A stretch of DNA of 64,000 nt from CAYPNF01 sp964411985. Its GTDB lineage: Bacteria > Verrucomicrobiota > Verrucomicrobiia > Limisphaerales > J093. Location of the stretch: positions 1 through 64,000 of the forward strand of contig CAYPNF010000016.1 of NCBI GenBank assembly GCA_964411985.1. The letters are read 5' to 3'. The notes under the pieces were generated by a model that was not told the DNA's origin, ran no database searches, and saw nothing but the letters and a program-made list of their open reading frames with translations. The position numbers were made by a program, and so were the translations under genes. Shown one piece after another: positions 17,902 through 26,928 of the stretch (position 1 is the stretch's first letter; each line of letters opens with the position of its first letter).

Positions 17902-20900
17902 TCAGTTGTTGGGCAATTCGATGACCCGGTAGTAGCGGGCGTCGGCTTGGGTGGGCATGGTTTCCGTCTTCGGCGGACCATCATCATACCACTGCACTTT
18001 CGTTCCCGCCGCTGTAATGGCCGGGAGCGCCTGTTTCCAGTGGCTAAGATCGGAACTGTATTCCACGATATATCGCCGTCCAGGCACCGAGGTAAAGGCG
18101 ATCAGGAGACGGTTCCCGGTCCACTGCGTGGCCGTCACCTCGATTCGCGTTCCGGCAGAGACCGCGGGATCGACGGGGTCGATCGACTGGGCCGAATAGG
18201 AGGGTTGGGCGGTCACCTGGCGGTTGGGAATGTAGAACTCCAGGAGGAATTGGGCATAACCACCGACGCCGAGCCCGTTGTTGAGCAAGACAAATGGTGT
18301 GCCGGAAGGGGTGGTGCCACTGGCGTTGTGGGCCTGCATGTTCGCCGCCAAGCCTTGAATCGAAAGCTGCACCGCGGGAGGCACCGCATTGCCGGTCTCG
18401 TTCATGACCCGCACCGTCTGCTCAAAGAGCCCGGTCTGGCGATTCAGCGACAGCGGCCCGGTCACCTGCACGGATAGCGAGGTTGGTTGCGTCTTCACGG
18501 TATTCATCGCCAGCGCGGCGTTGTTCTCCAGGTTGGGATCGGTCTGATCACTACGAACCATGATCCGGCTCGTGATGGTTCCAGGGGTCTTGGTCGTGAC
18601 CACCACCGTGAAACTGGTCCCTGCGCCCAGTTGCAGGCTCCCGATGGAGAACACGATGCCGCCTTCGGTCTCTTCGTACTCTCCCGTGGCCGAGACAAAG
18701 TCCACCTCTGCTGGGAGAAGGTTCGTGAGCATCACCCCGGTGGCCGATGCCGGTCCAGCGTTCGTGACCGCGAGCACGTACGAGATCTGGCCCCCCACCG
18801 CAACGGAATCTGAACTGGGTTTCATCGCCACCACCAGGTCGGCGACCACCGGAGGCACCTCAGCAACGGTCGTAATGATGGTGGCCGAGTTGTTCTCGAG
18901 ATTCGGATCCGCAACGAGCTGTCCTGAAGAGCCTTCCCGAAGCGAGACCGAGAGCACAGGATCGTCGGTGGGTGCGGCAAGCAAGTTCGCAGTGGCGGTG
19001 TTGGTGTATTGTCCGACGGCCGAGGGTTGGACCACCAAGGTGAGCGTAGCAGAGGTTGAGCCCGCGAGGTTGCCCACGTGCCAGCGAAGCTCTCCGCCGT
19101 TCTGTTCCACATCGCCCTGGACCGCATCCGTTGACGTAACGGCAGCCAGAAGCGGCAAGGTGTCGATCACCTGGACCGCCGGAGCATCGGCCGGTCCAGC
19201 GTTGGTCACCGTCAGCGTGTAGGTAATCGAGGCGCCGAGGGTAATCGGGCTCGGTGTGGCGGTCATGAGGAGCGCCAGATCGGCGTTGGAGGGGATAACC
19301 TGCGTCACTGTGGTGACGACCGACGCCGAGTTGTTCTCGAGATTCGGATCCGTCTGATCTGCTTTGCCCACGAGCTGGCTCGTGATGAATCCAGGAGTCT
19401 TGGTGGTGACCACCACCGTGAAACTTGTCCCCACGCCTAACTCCATGCTGCCGATGGCGAACACGATGCCGCCCTCTGTCTGTTCATACTCTCCCGTGGC
19501 GGAAACGAAGTCCACCTCTGCCGGGAGAAGGTTCGTGAGCATCACCCCGGTGGCAGCAGCCGGTCCAGCGTTCGTGACCGCGAGCACGTACGAAACCTGG
19601 CTCCCCACCGCAACGGAATCGGAGTCGGGTTTTATCGCGACCACCAGGTCCGCGACCACCGGAGGCACTTCAGCAACGGTCGTAATGACGGAGGTTGTGT
19701 TGTTCTCGAGATTCGGATCGGTCTGATCTGACTTGGCCGCAAGTCGGCTCGTTATACTTCCTGGATTCTTCGGGCGCACCACCACCGAGTAACTAGTCTC
19801 CGCGCCAACGGCCAAGGTTTCCAAACGGAAAACCAGGCCCTCTTCCACGTGCTGAGGCTCGCCGCTAGCGTGGACAAAATCCACACCCGACGGCAAGAGG
19901 TTCGTGATGGCGACCCCCGTGGCAGGCGCCGGCCCCAAGTTCTTAACCGTCAGAGTGTAAGTGAGGTCACCTTCGACCGTGACCGGCTCAGGTACTGCAG
20001 TGATGCCCACCTGAAGATCCGCTTCGACCGGCGTGGAACCGGTGACGGTGACAGTGGCACTCGCCTGGTTATTGGCGGGATTTGGATCGAACTGAGATGG
20101 GGTAGCCGTGGCGGTAAGGGTCAGAGAGCCGGCGGTCAACGGCCTGACCATAACCCCGTACTGGGCACCTTTACCTGCTTTGAGGCTGTTGATCCAAAGC
20201 TCAAGTACTCCGTCCCTCACGGTAAACTCTCCCGGATTGACCCACACATTCGCAGGGAAAGGGTTCGTGATCAGGAAGCCCCTGGTCACATCCCCCGGAC
20301 CATAATTGGTCACGGCGATCATATAGGTCAGGGAGTTGCTGACCACGACCGGGTTGGGGGTGAGGGTCACAGTCAGGCCCAGGTCGGCATCGGTGTTGAT
20401 GGCGCTGGTTATGGCTCTCGCGGAGTTGTTTTCCGATACCGTGTCGGTCGTGTCCGTGGTGACGGACACAACGTTGGTGAGGTACCCAACCGCCGTCGGT
20501 TTGACCACCACCACCAACCGCATGGCGGCTCCGGCGACAAAATGGTCCGCTGAGCTGGTGACGGTGCCATCGCTCACGGACGGTTCACCAAAGAAGGCCC
20601 CGGTCGTATTCGTGACCGAACTCGAGACCACCGTAACTCCCGGCGGAAGCACAGATGTCAGGACCACATTCGTGGCGTCCCCGCCCTGGTTCAGCACCGT
20701 GATCTTGTAGGTCAGGTTCCCACGCAAATCCACAGGGTCAGGCAAGGCGGCGACGGAGACGGCCAGATCCGTCACTTCTTTGCTGAAACCGAAATCGAGG
20801 CGGGCGGTAAAGTTGGAGGAGACCAGGACGGATTTCTTTAACGCCGCAAATTCCGGAGGAGTGGCGGTGAGGTTCCAAGTGCGATCCTCTCCGTTCACAC

Positions 20901-23070
20901 CTAGGGGAACCTGGGTTAGTTTGTAGTATCCGTTGGTGTCCGTATGCGAGGCTCCGCCAAACTCGCTGCCAACGAAGATGTTGGTGAGCGGCAACCCGGT
21001 GACGGCATTGGTGACATACCCCTCCACCGTGCCGAAGAAGGTTTGGGGTCGGCCAAAGTCGACCGTGATGGTGGCACCGCAAAAGACGGTGATCTTGCGC
21101 GTCTGTGCGTTGTACCCCGGCGCGCTGGCGGTGAGGGTGGACTCTACGGGGGCATTCTTGTCGCCGGCCCACATGTGGACCGAGTACCAGCCATTAGCGT
21201 CGGTGATCGCTCCATTGACGGTGGCCCCCCTGATCGGCTTTTGCGTGACGGCATCCACCACGGTACCCATAACGGTAGCCCCGTCGCAATACGGGATCAG
21301 GTCGATATCGACCACATTGGTGGTATCGGCCATGAACACGGTGTCGCCATAGGTCCGGAAATACCCATTAGCCTCGCAGAAGATGTCAGCTTTGGTGGGA
21401 GCATTCGGCTGGATCAGCTCTCTGGGACCGACGAGATACTGCCCGTTCTCATCTGTATACCCATTCTCGACCCGCGCGGAGGCGATGGGAAGATGCGTAA
21501 AGGCGTCCCGCACGGTCACGGCGGCGTACCCATAGTGCTTGCGCAGCATGTACATGTCCTGAGTCACGACCTGGTCCGCCTTAAGAACCAGGTTGGAGGC
21601 CGCGCGGTAATAAGGCTCACTGACACCGCCAATATTAAGATTCGCTCCCAACGTTATCGGGCTGGTCTGCAGCGTCACCAGATCGATGTTCGTGATCGTG
21701 TACGAACCGCTTTGATCCGATTCCGTGGAATACCCCGTGAAGCCTAGAGAGAAGCCTAACGAGGCGCTGGTAATGACTTCCTTCGTCTCCTTATCGTAAA
21801 CGTGGCCTGTGAGCGTTGCGAGGTTCAGGTGCGGCAGTCGGAAGACCGCAGAAGTGGCGGTTTGACCGCATTGGCTCAGGCTGGCGCTGGCGACCACCGG
21901 GATATCCTTCCGGTAAGTGCGTAGCTGATACGTGATCTGCGTGTTGTTCGCGCCCAGGCTGACATTGGTCATGACAAACCAACCCGTGGCATCAGAATCC
22001 GCGCTGAGCCAATGACCGAGGAGATCCGGGGACAGATAAACGGTCTGCCCCGCGACGGCTGCTCCAGAGTCGGCGTCCACAATCTGGCCCGTGATGTTCC
22101 CAAAACAGGCCTGCATGATGACCAGGTGGACGGGTTCGTTGGTTCCAGGGCCAATCCGACGCCCTTGCGGAACGGAACCCCAATATCCATCTTTCAACGC
22201 TTGGATGGCCAGATCCACCGGGGCGTTGTTGTTTCCCAAGAAAATGCCAGGATGACGAAACACCCCATTCGTGTCTGTGGTTACGTACTCATAGTCGCCG
22301 GTTCCGTACTTTACTTTGGCGAGGTAGACGGGATTGTTGTCGGTGTCCACCACCGTCCCTTCCAGGATCCCGTACTTCCTGGGAACCAGATCAAAATCCA
22401 GGACCGTGGTGCTATCACGCACCAGATAGGTATACTGTGTGAGCGGGTAGTAAGTATTGTTACCCGTCGTGTCGGTGGCTTCCAGACCCACGGACATGGG
22501 CCAGTCGTTGCCGGAATCGAGGGGCATGGTGAGCATGTAAGCGCCGTCCGATGCAGCCTTGGTGCCGTAACCCGACCACACGCGGCTAATCCCTGCCCCG
22601 GGAACAGGTTGGCCGGTCTCGGCGTCCCTGACGACGCCACGAATGGTTCCGTTGCCGATCGGAATGAGGCCGAAATTGACCGTGACGGGTCCGGAAGTGG
22701 TTGAATGGGTAAGGCTACCGCTGGTTCCGGTCAAATTGAATTGGCTGGTGCCAATCGGAGCGCTCTCGTCGGCCGTGAGCGTGAGAATGGCATTCCCGGT
22801 TCCCGGAAGCACAACGGGGTTCGGGGAAAACGAGTTGGTGAGCCCCGGGGCAAGGTCGGTCGCCGCGAGTTGCACGCTGCCGGTAAAACCGTTCAGGGGC
22901 GATACGGTGACGAGGAAGGCAGAGGACTTGCCTGGGATCACCGCCAACTTGTCCGGCTTGATGGTGAGCGCGAAGTCGGGTGCGGGCTGGGCCGCGATCT
23001 CGAGGGAGATGCCAACCAGGCAAGCCAAGGAGAACAGTGAAAGCCGGTTGCTCCGAAGTCTCTTACGCAT
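17902..23070 (-). CDS. Giant secreted protein with carboxypeptidase-regulatory-like and DUF11 repeats
   Basis: The ATG at 23070 (MRKRLRSNRLSLFSLACLVG) gives 1722 residues with a signal peptide ending near AAQPAP. Residues about 130-780 hold a series of carboxypeptidase-regulatory-like beta-sandwiches (GTIRGVVRDAETGQPVPGAG and TVEGYVTNAVTGLPLTNIFV). Residues about 790-1550 hold six or so DUF11 domains, each with TVKNLGPAPATGVAITNLLP-like and DQTDPNLENN-like segments. The C terminus (about 1640-1722) has the shared terminal module ending ARYYRVIELPNN. Such proteins are usually long surface stalks. Two DUF11 blocks are nearly identical in DNA, an unusual sign of recent internal duplication. No catalytic motif was seen. 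Confidence 0.85.
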   Translation of the reverse strand: MRKRLRSNRLSLFSLACLVGISLEIAAQPAPDFALTIKPDKLAVIPGKSSAFLVTVSPLNGFTGSVQLAATDLAPGLTNSFSPNPVVLPGTGNAILTLTADESAPIGTSQFNLTGTSGSLTHSTTSGPVTVNFGLIPIGNGTIRGVVRDAETGQPVPGAGISRVWSGYGTKAASDGAYMLTMPLDSGNDWPMSVGLEATDTTGNNTYYPLTQYTYLVRDSTTVLDFDLVPRKYGILEGTVVDTDNNPVYLAKVKYGTGDYEYVTTDTNGVFRHPGIFLGNNNAPVDLAIQALKDGYWGSVPQGRRIGPGTNEPVHLVIMQACFGNITGQIVDADSGAAVAGQTVYLSPDLLGHWLSADSDATGWFVMTNVSLGANNTQITYQLRTYRKDIPVVASASLSQCGQTATSAVFRLPHLNLATLTGHVYDKETKEVITSASLGFSLGFTGYSTESDQSGSYTITNIDLVTLQTSPITLGANLNIGGVSEPYYRAASNLVLKADQVVTQDMYMLRKHYGYAAVTVRDAFTHLPIASARVENGYTDENGQYLVGPRELIQPNAPTKADIFCEANGYFRTYGDTVFMADTTNVVDIDLIPYCDGATVMGTVVDAVTQKPIRGATVNGAITDANGWYSVHMWAGDKNAPVESTLTASAPGYNAQTRKITVFCGATITVDFGRPQTFFGTVEGYVTNAVTGLPLTNIFVGSEFGGASHTDTNGYYKLTQVPLGVNGEDRTWNLTATPPEFAALKKSVLVSSNFTARLDFGFSKEVTDLAVSVAALPDPVDLRGNLTYKITVLNQGGDATNVVLTSVLPPGVTVVSSSVTNTTGAFFGEPSVSDGTVTSSADHFVAGAAMRLVVVVKPTAVGYLTNVVSVTTDTTDTVSENNSARAITSAINTDADLGLTVTLTPNPVVVSNSLTYMIAVTNYGPGDVTRGFLITNPFPANVWVNPGEFTVRDGVLELWINSLKAGKGAQYGVMVRPLTAGSLTLTATATPSQFDPNPANNQASATVTVTGSTPVEADLQVGITAVPEPVTVEGDLTYTLTVKNLGPAPATGVAITNLLPSGVDFVHASGEPQHVEEGLVFRLETLAVGAETSYSVVVRPKNPGSITSRLAAKSDQTDPNLENNTTSVITTVAEVPPVVADLVVAIKPDSDSVAVGSQVSYVLAVTNAGPAAATGVMLTNLLPAEVDFVSATGEYEQTEGGIVFAIGSMELGVGTSFTVVVTTKTPGFITSQLVGKADQTDPNLENNSASVVTTVTQVIPSNADLALLMTATPSPITLGASITYTLTVTNAGPADAPAVQVIDTLPLLAAVTSTDAVQGDVEQNGGELRWHVGNLAGSTSATLTLVVQPSAVGQYTNTATANLLAAPTDDPVLSVSLREGSSGQLVADPNLENNSATIITTVAEVPPVVADLVVAMKPSSDSVAVGGQISYVLAVTNAGPASATGVMLTNLLPAEVDFVSATGEYEETEGGIVFSIGSLQLGAGTSFTVVVTTKTPGTITSRIMVRSDQTDPNLENNAALAMNTVKTQPTSLSVQVTGPLSLNRQTGLFEQTVRVMNETGNAVPPAVQLSIQGLAANMQAHNASGTTPSGTPFVLLNNGLGVGGYAQFLLEFYIPNRQVTAQPSYSAQSIDPVDPAVSAGTRIEVTATQWTGNRLLIAFTSVPGRRYIVEYSSDLSHWKQALPAITAAGTKVQWYDDGPPKTETMPTQADARYYRVIELPNN
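18515..18890. repeat. Intragenic DUF11 repeat, copy A
   Basis: This copy matches the segment 810 bp further on (19325-19700) with long identical runs, for example gttcgtgagcatcaccccgg at 18721 and 19531. The offset of 810 bp equals 270 codons, so the frame is kept. The edges are approximate. Confidence 0.75.
19325..19700. repeat. Intragenic DUF11 repeat, copy B
   Basis: This is the partner of copy A at an 810-bp offset. Both copies encode the same segment (NLLPAEVDFVSATGEY, then TSFTVVVTTKTPG), with a handful of substitutions. More distant DUF11 units lie on either side. The edges are approximate. Confidence 0.75.
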
Positions 23071-23193
23071 AGGGTGATTCGTGGATGGTTCTCTGGCTAA
23101 GAGACTAGAACTCACCCCCAATGGGAGTCAACTGGAATAGAACCATCCAGCCAAGCCAATAGGTAGGAAGGGCCCATAGCGACCCTTTCAAGA

Positions 23194-24063
23194 CTATTGC
23201 ACCTCACCCTGCTCCTCCAGATCCGCCACGATCACCGTAATGTTGTCCGCTCCCCCTGCCTCCAAGGCGGCCGTTACTAGACTCGCTGCCACCAAATCCG
23301 TCTTGGCATCGACACACATCAAGGCGGTGAGAAGAGCGGGAGCCACCATATCGGTCAGTCCGTCGGTGCAGAGCAGGAAGCGGCAGGGAAAAGGGCCGCT
23401 GATGGGGCGGATGTGGGGCTGGATCTTGGCGGGAGATTCGTGGCCGCCGATGGCCTGCGTCAGGGCATTCAGGCCGGCGATCCTGGCGCTGTGAGCCGGC
23501 AACTGGCCGATACGGGTGAGAAGGGCAGCCAGCGAATCGTCTTCGGTCAACTGGTAAAGTTGGTTTTCAAAGGTCTGATAGACCCTCGAATCGCCAACAT
23601 TGAAGACGTAAAGTCCCTCCGGACCGCAAAAGAGACCGGCGACAGTCACCCCCATTCCCAGCCACTCCCGGTTCTCCACGCCGGCACGACAGAGAAACAG
23701 GTTCAGAGCTTGAAGACAGGAGAGAATCCCCTCGGGTGTCAGCTCGACCTGGGCGGCCATCTCCTGGACAACGATGCGGCTGGCCACCTCTCCGGCGTTA
23801 TGCGCGCCCATCCCGTCCGAGACCGCGCAAAGCCAAGGGCAACCCAAGGAACCCGCCAAAGTGAACGGTCCGGTCCGGTCGGGGAAACAGCAAGGCTCTC
23901 CCAGGAGAAACGCGTCCTCATTGTGGGTACGCACCAAGCCGGTATGCGTTACCGCCGTGCCCGTCAGACGTATCCTGGGATGAGTTATGTCCACGGTAAG
24001 GAGAGTCTGCCAAGTTTGAGAGAGGTTATCCAGCCAAATGATTTTGGATTTGCGCCGTAACAT
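23194..24063 (-). CDS. PP2C-family serine/threonine protein phosphatase
   Basis: From the ATG at 24063 (MLRRKSKIIWLDNL) the protein has 289 residues. It has the PP2C metal-binding motifs in order: GLVRTHNEDAF, AVSDGMGAHNAGEVAS, VGDSRVY, LLCTDGLTDMV and GGADNITVIV. These enzymes use two Mn/Mg ions to remove phosphate from Ser/Thr, opposing Hanks-type kinases or acting on anti-sigma antagonists. No kinase gene is adjacent. A longer frame to 24216 exists but would run into the divergent helicase gene. The two starts are only 21 bp apart, so the two promoters must overlap or lie inside the neighbouring genes. Confidence 0.93.
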   Translation of the reverse strand: MLRRKSKIIWLDNLSQTWQTLLTVDITHPRIRLTGTAVTHTGLVRTHNEDAFLLGEPCCFPDRTGPFTLAGSLGCPWLCAVSDGMGAHNAGEVASRIVVQEMAAQVELTPEGILSCLQALNLFLCRAGVENREWLGMGVTVAGLFCGPEGLYVFNVGDSRVYQTFENQLYQLTEDDSLAALLTRIGQLPAHSARIAGLNALTQAIGGHESPAKIQPHIRPISGPFPCRFLLCTDGLTDMVAPALLTALMCVDAKTDLVAASLVTAALEAGGADNITVIVADLEEQGEVQ

Positions 24064-24084
24064 GGCCGCATCGAGACTTCTCTG

Positions 24085-26514
24085 GTGCGAGTTCACAGGA
24101 TAGCCGTTCGCGATTTGGTGGAGTTCGTCCTGCGCAGGGGCGGGCTGGAAAGCGAGAGCGGTTTTGTGGGCCGCAAACGGGCTTGGCTGGGAACGCGCGG
24201 GCATCAGCGGATCCAACGCTCCCGACCCGCAGGCTACCAGAGCGAAGTGGCCCTAACGCACGAGGTGCGGCGCGGGGATCTTACGCTGACGCTGCAGGGG
24301 CGGCTGGACGGCGTCCTGACGCTCGAAAAGTGCGTGGTTGTAGAGGAGATCAAGACCTTCGTGGCAGAGTACCTGCCGGAGCCCAATCCACTCCACTGGG
24401 CACAGCTCAAGGTGTATGGCTTTCTGTACGCCAGCGAACAAAAGCTGGCTGGGCTCCAGCTCCAGCTCACCTACCTGGAACTGACGAGTGGCCACACCAG
24501 GGAGTGGCGGGAGGACTGGACCCTGGAATGTCTGGCCGCGTTCTTTCAGGAAACAGTCTCCTTCTATTTGGACTGGTTGGAAGCACAGGGGCGGTGGTGG
24601 GAATGCCGCGATCCGTCCCTTCGGAGCCTCTCGTTTCCTTATCCATCGTATCGGTTGGGGCAACGCGAGCTGGCGATCGCAGTGTATCGAACCCTGCAGC
24701 GGGGCGGTCGCCTGTTTGCCGAGGCACCTACTGGCGTCGGAAAAACGATGTCCGTTCTGTTCCCCACCCTCAAATCCCTGGGTGAAGGAAAGGTGGAAAG
24801 AGTGTTCTACCTGACCGCCCGCACCGTGGGCCGGAGGGTGGCAGAAAAGTGCCTGGCTGACCTGCGGGGTCAGGGTCTCCGCCTGCGCAGCTTGACCCTC
24901 ACCGCCCGCGAGAAGATCTGCCCGCGCGAGGGCGGCGTCTGTGACTTGAAGGAGTGCCCATTGGCGAGGCAGTACTATGATCGTCGCCATGCGGCGATGC
25001 GAGAGGTCTTGGATCGAGAGGAGATTTCGGGACGAGTGCTCCGGGAAGTGGCTGAGCAACATCAGGTGTGCCCCTTCGAACTGGGCTTGGATGCTTCCAT
25101 GTGGGTGGAGGTGGTGATCGGAGACTATAACCACCTTTTTGATCCGGTCTCTTTTTTGCGCCGCCACTTCGCCGAAAGTGGGGGAGCGCACGCCATTCTG
25201 ATCGATGAGGCGCATAACCTCGTCGAACGTGGCCGGGAGATGTTCTCAGCAGAGCTGAGAGGACGGGATTTGCGCGAAGTACGCCGGGCTCTGGGGGCCA
25301 CCGCGCCGCGTCTGGGTCGGGCCCTCAGCGGCTTGGCAGGAAGCATCCGCAAGCTCTGCTGCCAAGAGGAAGAGTCCCGAGAGGATGCGGGGGCAGGAGA
25401 GATGGACCTTTTTGCTCTGCCCCACCCCAGCCAGGTCGATCGGCCCCCGGCGGAGCGGCCCGCTCCTGAGGTTCTGCCCGAGAAGTTCTTGGCCAAAACC
25501 GAAAAATGCCTTGATCTGCTAGAGGAATGGCTGGCGCAGAATGAGGGCGGAGAGGTACGGCCGGCGCTGCTGGATACTTATTTTGGCCTTCTGGGTTTTA
25601 TGCGAGTGGCGGAGGATTACGATGCCAGTTATGCCATGATCCTCGCCCAACCTCCGGACGCGGCGGTGAAGCTCTTTTGCCTGAATCCGGCAGCACAGCT
25701 GCGTGCCATGCTGGACCGCGGGAAAGCGGCCATCTTTTTCTCCGCCACCCTCACTCCGCTCGAGTATTATCGGGGATTGTTAGGCGGGGAGCCGTTGGAT
25801 CCGACTCTTCGGTTGGCATCGCCCTTTCCGGTGGAGAACCTGAAACTGATGGTTCATCGGGGGCTCGCCACGGATTTCAAATCGCGGGTCCATACCGCGC
25901 AACAGGTAGCGGAAGCGATCCAAGCCCTGGTGCAGGGTCGGCAGGGTAATTATCTGGTCTATTTCCCTTCCTACCAGTACCTGAACGAGGTGCATGCACG
26001 GGTCGAGGCGCTCTGCCCCGGCCTCCAGCTGCTTTGCCAAAGCACGGCCATGCCTGACACAGATCGGGAAGCCTTCCTGGCGGCTTTTGCGACGGACCGC
26101 CAGGAAACGCTGGTCGGGTTTGCGGTCATGGGGGGGATCTTCGGGGAGGCGATCGATCTGCTTGGGGATCGCTTGATTGGGGCGGTGGTGGTGGGGGTGG
26201 GTCTACCACAGCTCTGCCAGGAGCGGGATCTGATACGCGACCACTTCCAAAAGGAGACGGGGCGGGGATTCGACTATGCCTACACCTTTCCGGGGATGAA
26301 CCGTGTTCTCCAAGCGGTGGGCAGGGTTATCCGGTCCGAGCACGACCGAGGGGTTGTGCTCTTGATCGATGCCCGATTCGCCCAGAAGCGATATCGGGAA
26401 CTGTTTCCGTCCTGGTGGAGCCCGGTGATGGTGACGCAAACAGCCCAGATCCGGGATATTGCGGGGCAATTCTGGTCTGACTACGCAGGAGGAGCAGTGG
26501 GCTCAGGCGGCTGA
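24085..26514 (+). CDS. DinG/XPD-like Fe-S DNA helicase with N-terminal nuclease-like domain
   Basis: This 809-residue superfamily 2 helicase starts at a GTG. Residues about 1-160 resemble the PD-(D/E)xK domain of Cas4/RecB-type nucleases, with EVRRGDLTLTLQGRLDGV and VVVEEIKTF as the likely D and E-x-K motifs. Walker A is APTGVGKT (214-221) and the DEAH box is D374-E375-A376-H377 in ILIDEAHNL. Four Cys that could hold a 4Fe-4S cluster are C279, C286, C291 and C329. Motif VI is near QAVGRVIRSEHDRG. Such proteins unwind DNA 5' to 3' in repair and R-loop removal. The 3' end overlaps the convergent H1-like gene by 34 bp. Confidence 0.9.
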   Translation: MRVHRIAVRDLVEFVLRRGGLESESGFVGRKRAWLGTRGHQRIQRSRPAGYQSEVALTHEVRRGDLTLTLQGRLDGVLTLEKCVVVEEIKTFVAEYLPEPNPLHWAQLKVYGFLYASEQKLAGLQLQLTYLELTSGHTREWREDWTLECLAAFFQETVSFYLDWLEAQGRWWECRDPSLRSLSFPYPSYRLGQRELAIAVYRTLQRGGRLFAEAPTGVGKTMSVLFPTLKSLGEGKVERVFYLTARTVGRRVAEKCLADLRGQGLRLRSLTLTAREKICPREGGVCDLKECPLARQYYDRRHAAMREVLDREEISGRVLREVAEQHQVCPFELGLDASMWVEVVIGDYNHLFDPVSFLRRHFAESGGAHAILIDEAHNLVERGREMFSAELRGRDLREVRRALGATAPRLGRALSGLAGSIRKLCCQEEESREDAGAGEMDLFALPHPSQVDRPPAERPAPEVLPEKFLAKTEKCLDLLEEWLAQNEGGEVRPALLDTYFGLLGFMRVAEDYDASYAMILAQPPDAAVKLFCLNPAAQLRAMLDRGKAAIFFSATLTPLEYYRGLLGGEPLDPTLRLASPFPVENLKLMVHRGLATDFKSRVHTAQQVAEAIQALVQGRQGNYLVYFPSYQYLNEVHARVEALCPGLQLLCQSTAMPDTDREAFLAAFATDRQETLVGFAVMGGIFGEAIDLLGDRLIGAVVVGVGLPQLCQERDLIRDHFQKETGRGFDYAYTFPGMNRVLQAVGRVIRSEHDRGVVLLIDARFAQKRYRELFPSWWSPVMVTQTAQIRDIAGQFWSDYAGGAVGSGG

Positions 26515-26828
26515 ACCTTGGTGGTTTTCGCAGAGCGACGCGGGGCGCTCTTCTTGGGACGAGGCTTTGCTGACGCCGGAGTTTTGGCTTTGGCCGGCTT
26601 GTCTGGCGCCGTTTTCTCGTGCACCACCTGCTTGGCCTTCTTCAGCTGGGTCTTCACACCAGCCTTGGCCTTCTCCACTGTTTCCTGGGTGACGTTAATG
26701 GTCTTCGTCAACAACTCGCATCCTTTCTGGACGCGGCGGGTGTAGGAACCCTCCTGGAAGTCGATTCCCTTGGTCTTCAGGAACGAGCTAAGGTGCTGGT
26801 ACAATTCCCCTGATTGAATAGGTTTCAT
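26481..26828 (-). CDS. Small Lys/Pro/Ala-rich, histone-H1-like protein
   Basis: From the ATG at 26828 (MKPIQSGELYQHLSSFLK) the protein has 115 residues. A helical N-terminal half (about 1-65) contains QETVEKAKAGVKTQLKKAKQ. The second half is a disordered basic tail with KPAKAKTPASAKPRPKK, like histone-H1-type or nucleoid proteins. DNA binding is inferred from composition alone; a phasin-like role is an alternative. It overlaps the convergent helicase gene by 34 bp at the 3' ends. It lies 100 bp downstream of the antiporter gene on the same strand. Confidence 0.6.
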   Translation of the reverse strand: MKPIQSGELYQHLSSFLKTKGIDFQEGSYTRRVQKGCELLTKTINVTQETVEKAKAGVKTQLKKAKQVVHEKTAPDKPAKAKTPASAKPRPKKSAPRRSAKTTKVQPPEPTAPPA

Positions 26829-26928
26829 AGACAAGATCGTGCTTTCTTTCGCCGTCACTATCGTTGAGAAACGCCTTTTGCGCAATTACAGGGGTAAACC
26901 AGTTTTATAACGACTTTCGACCGGATTC

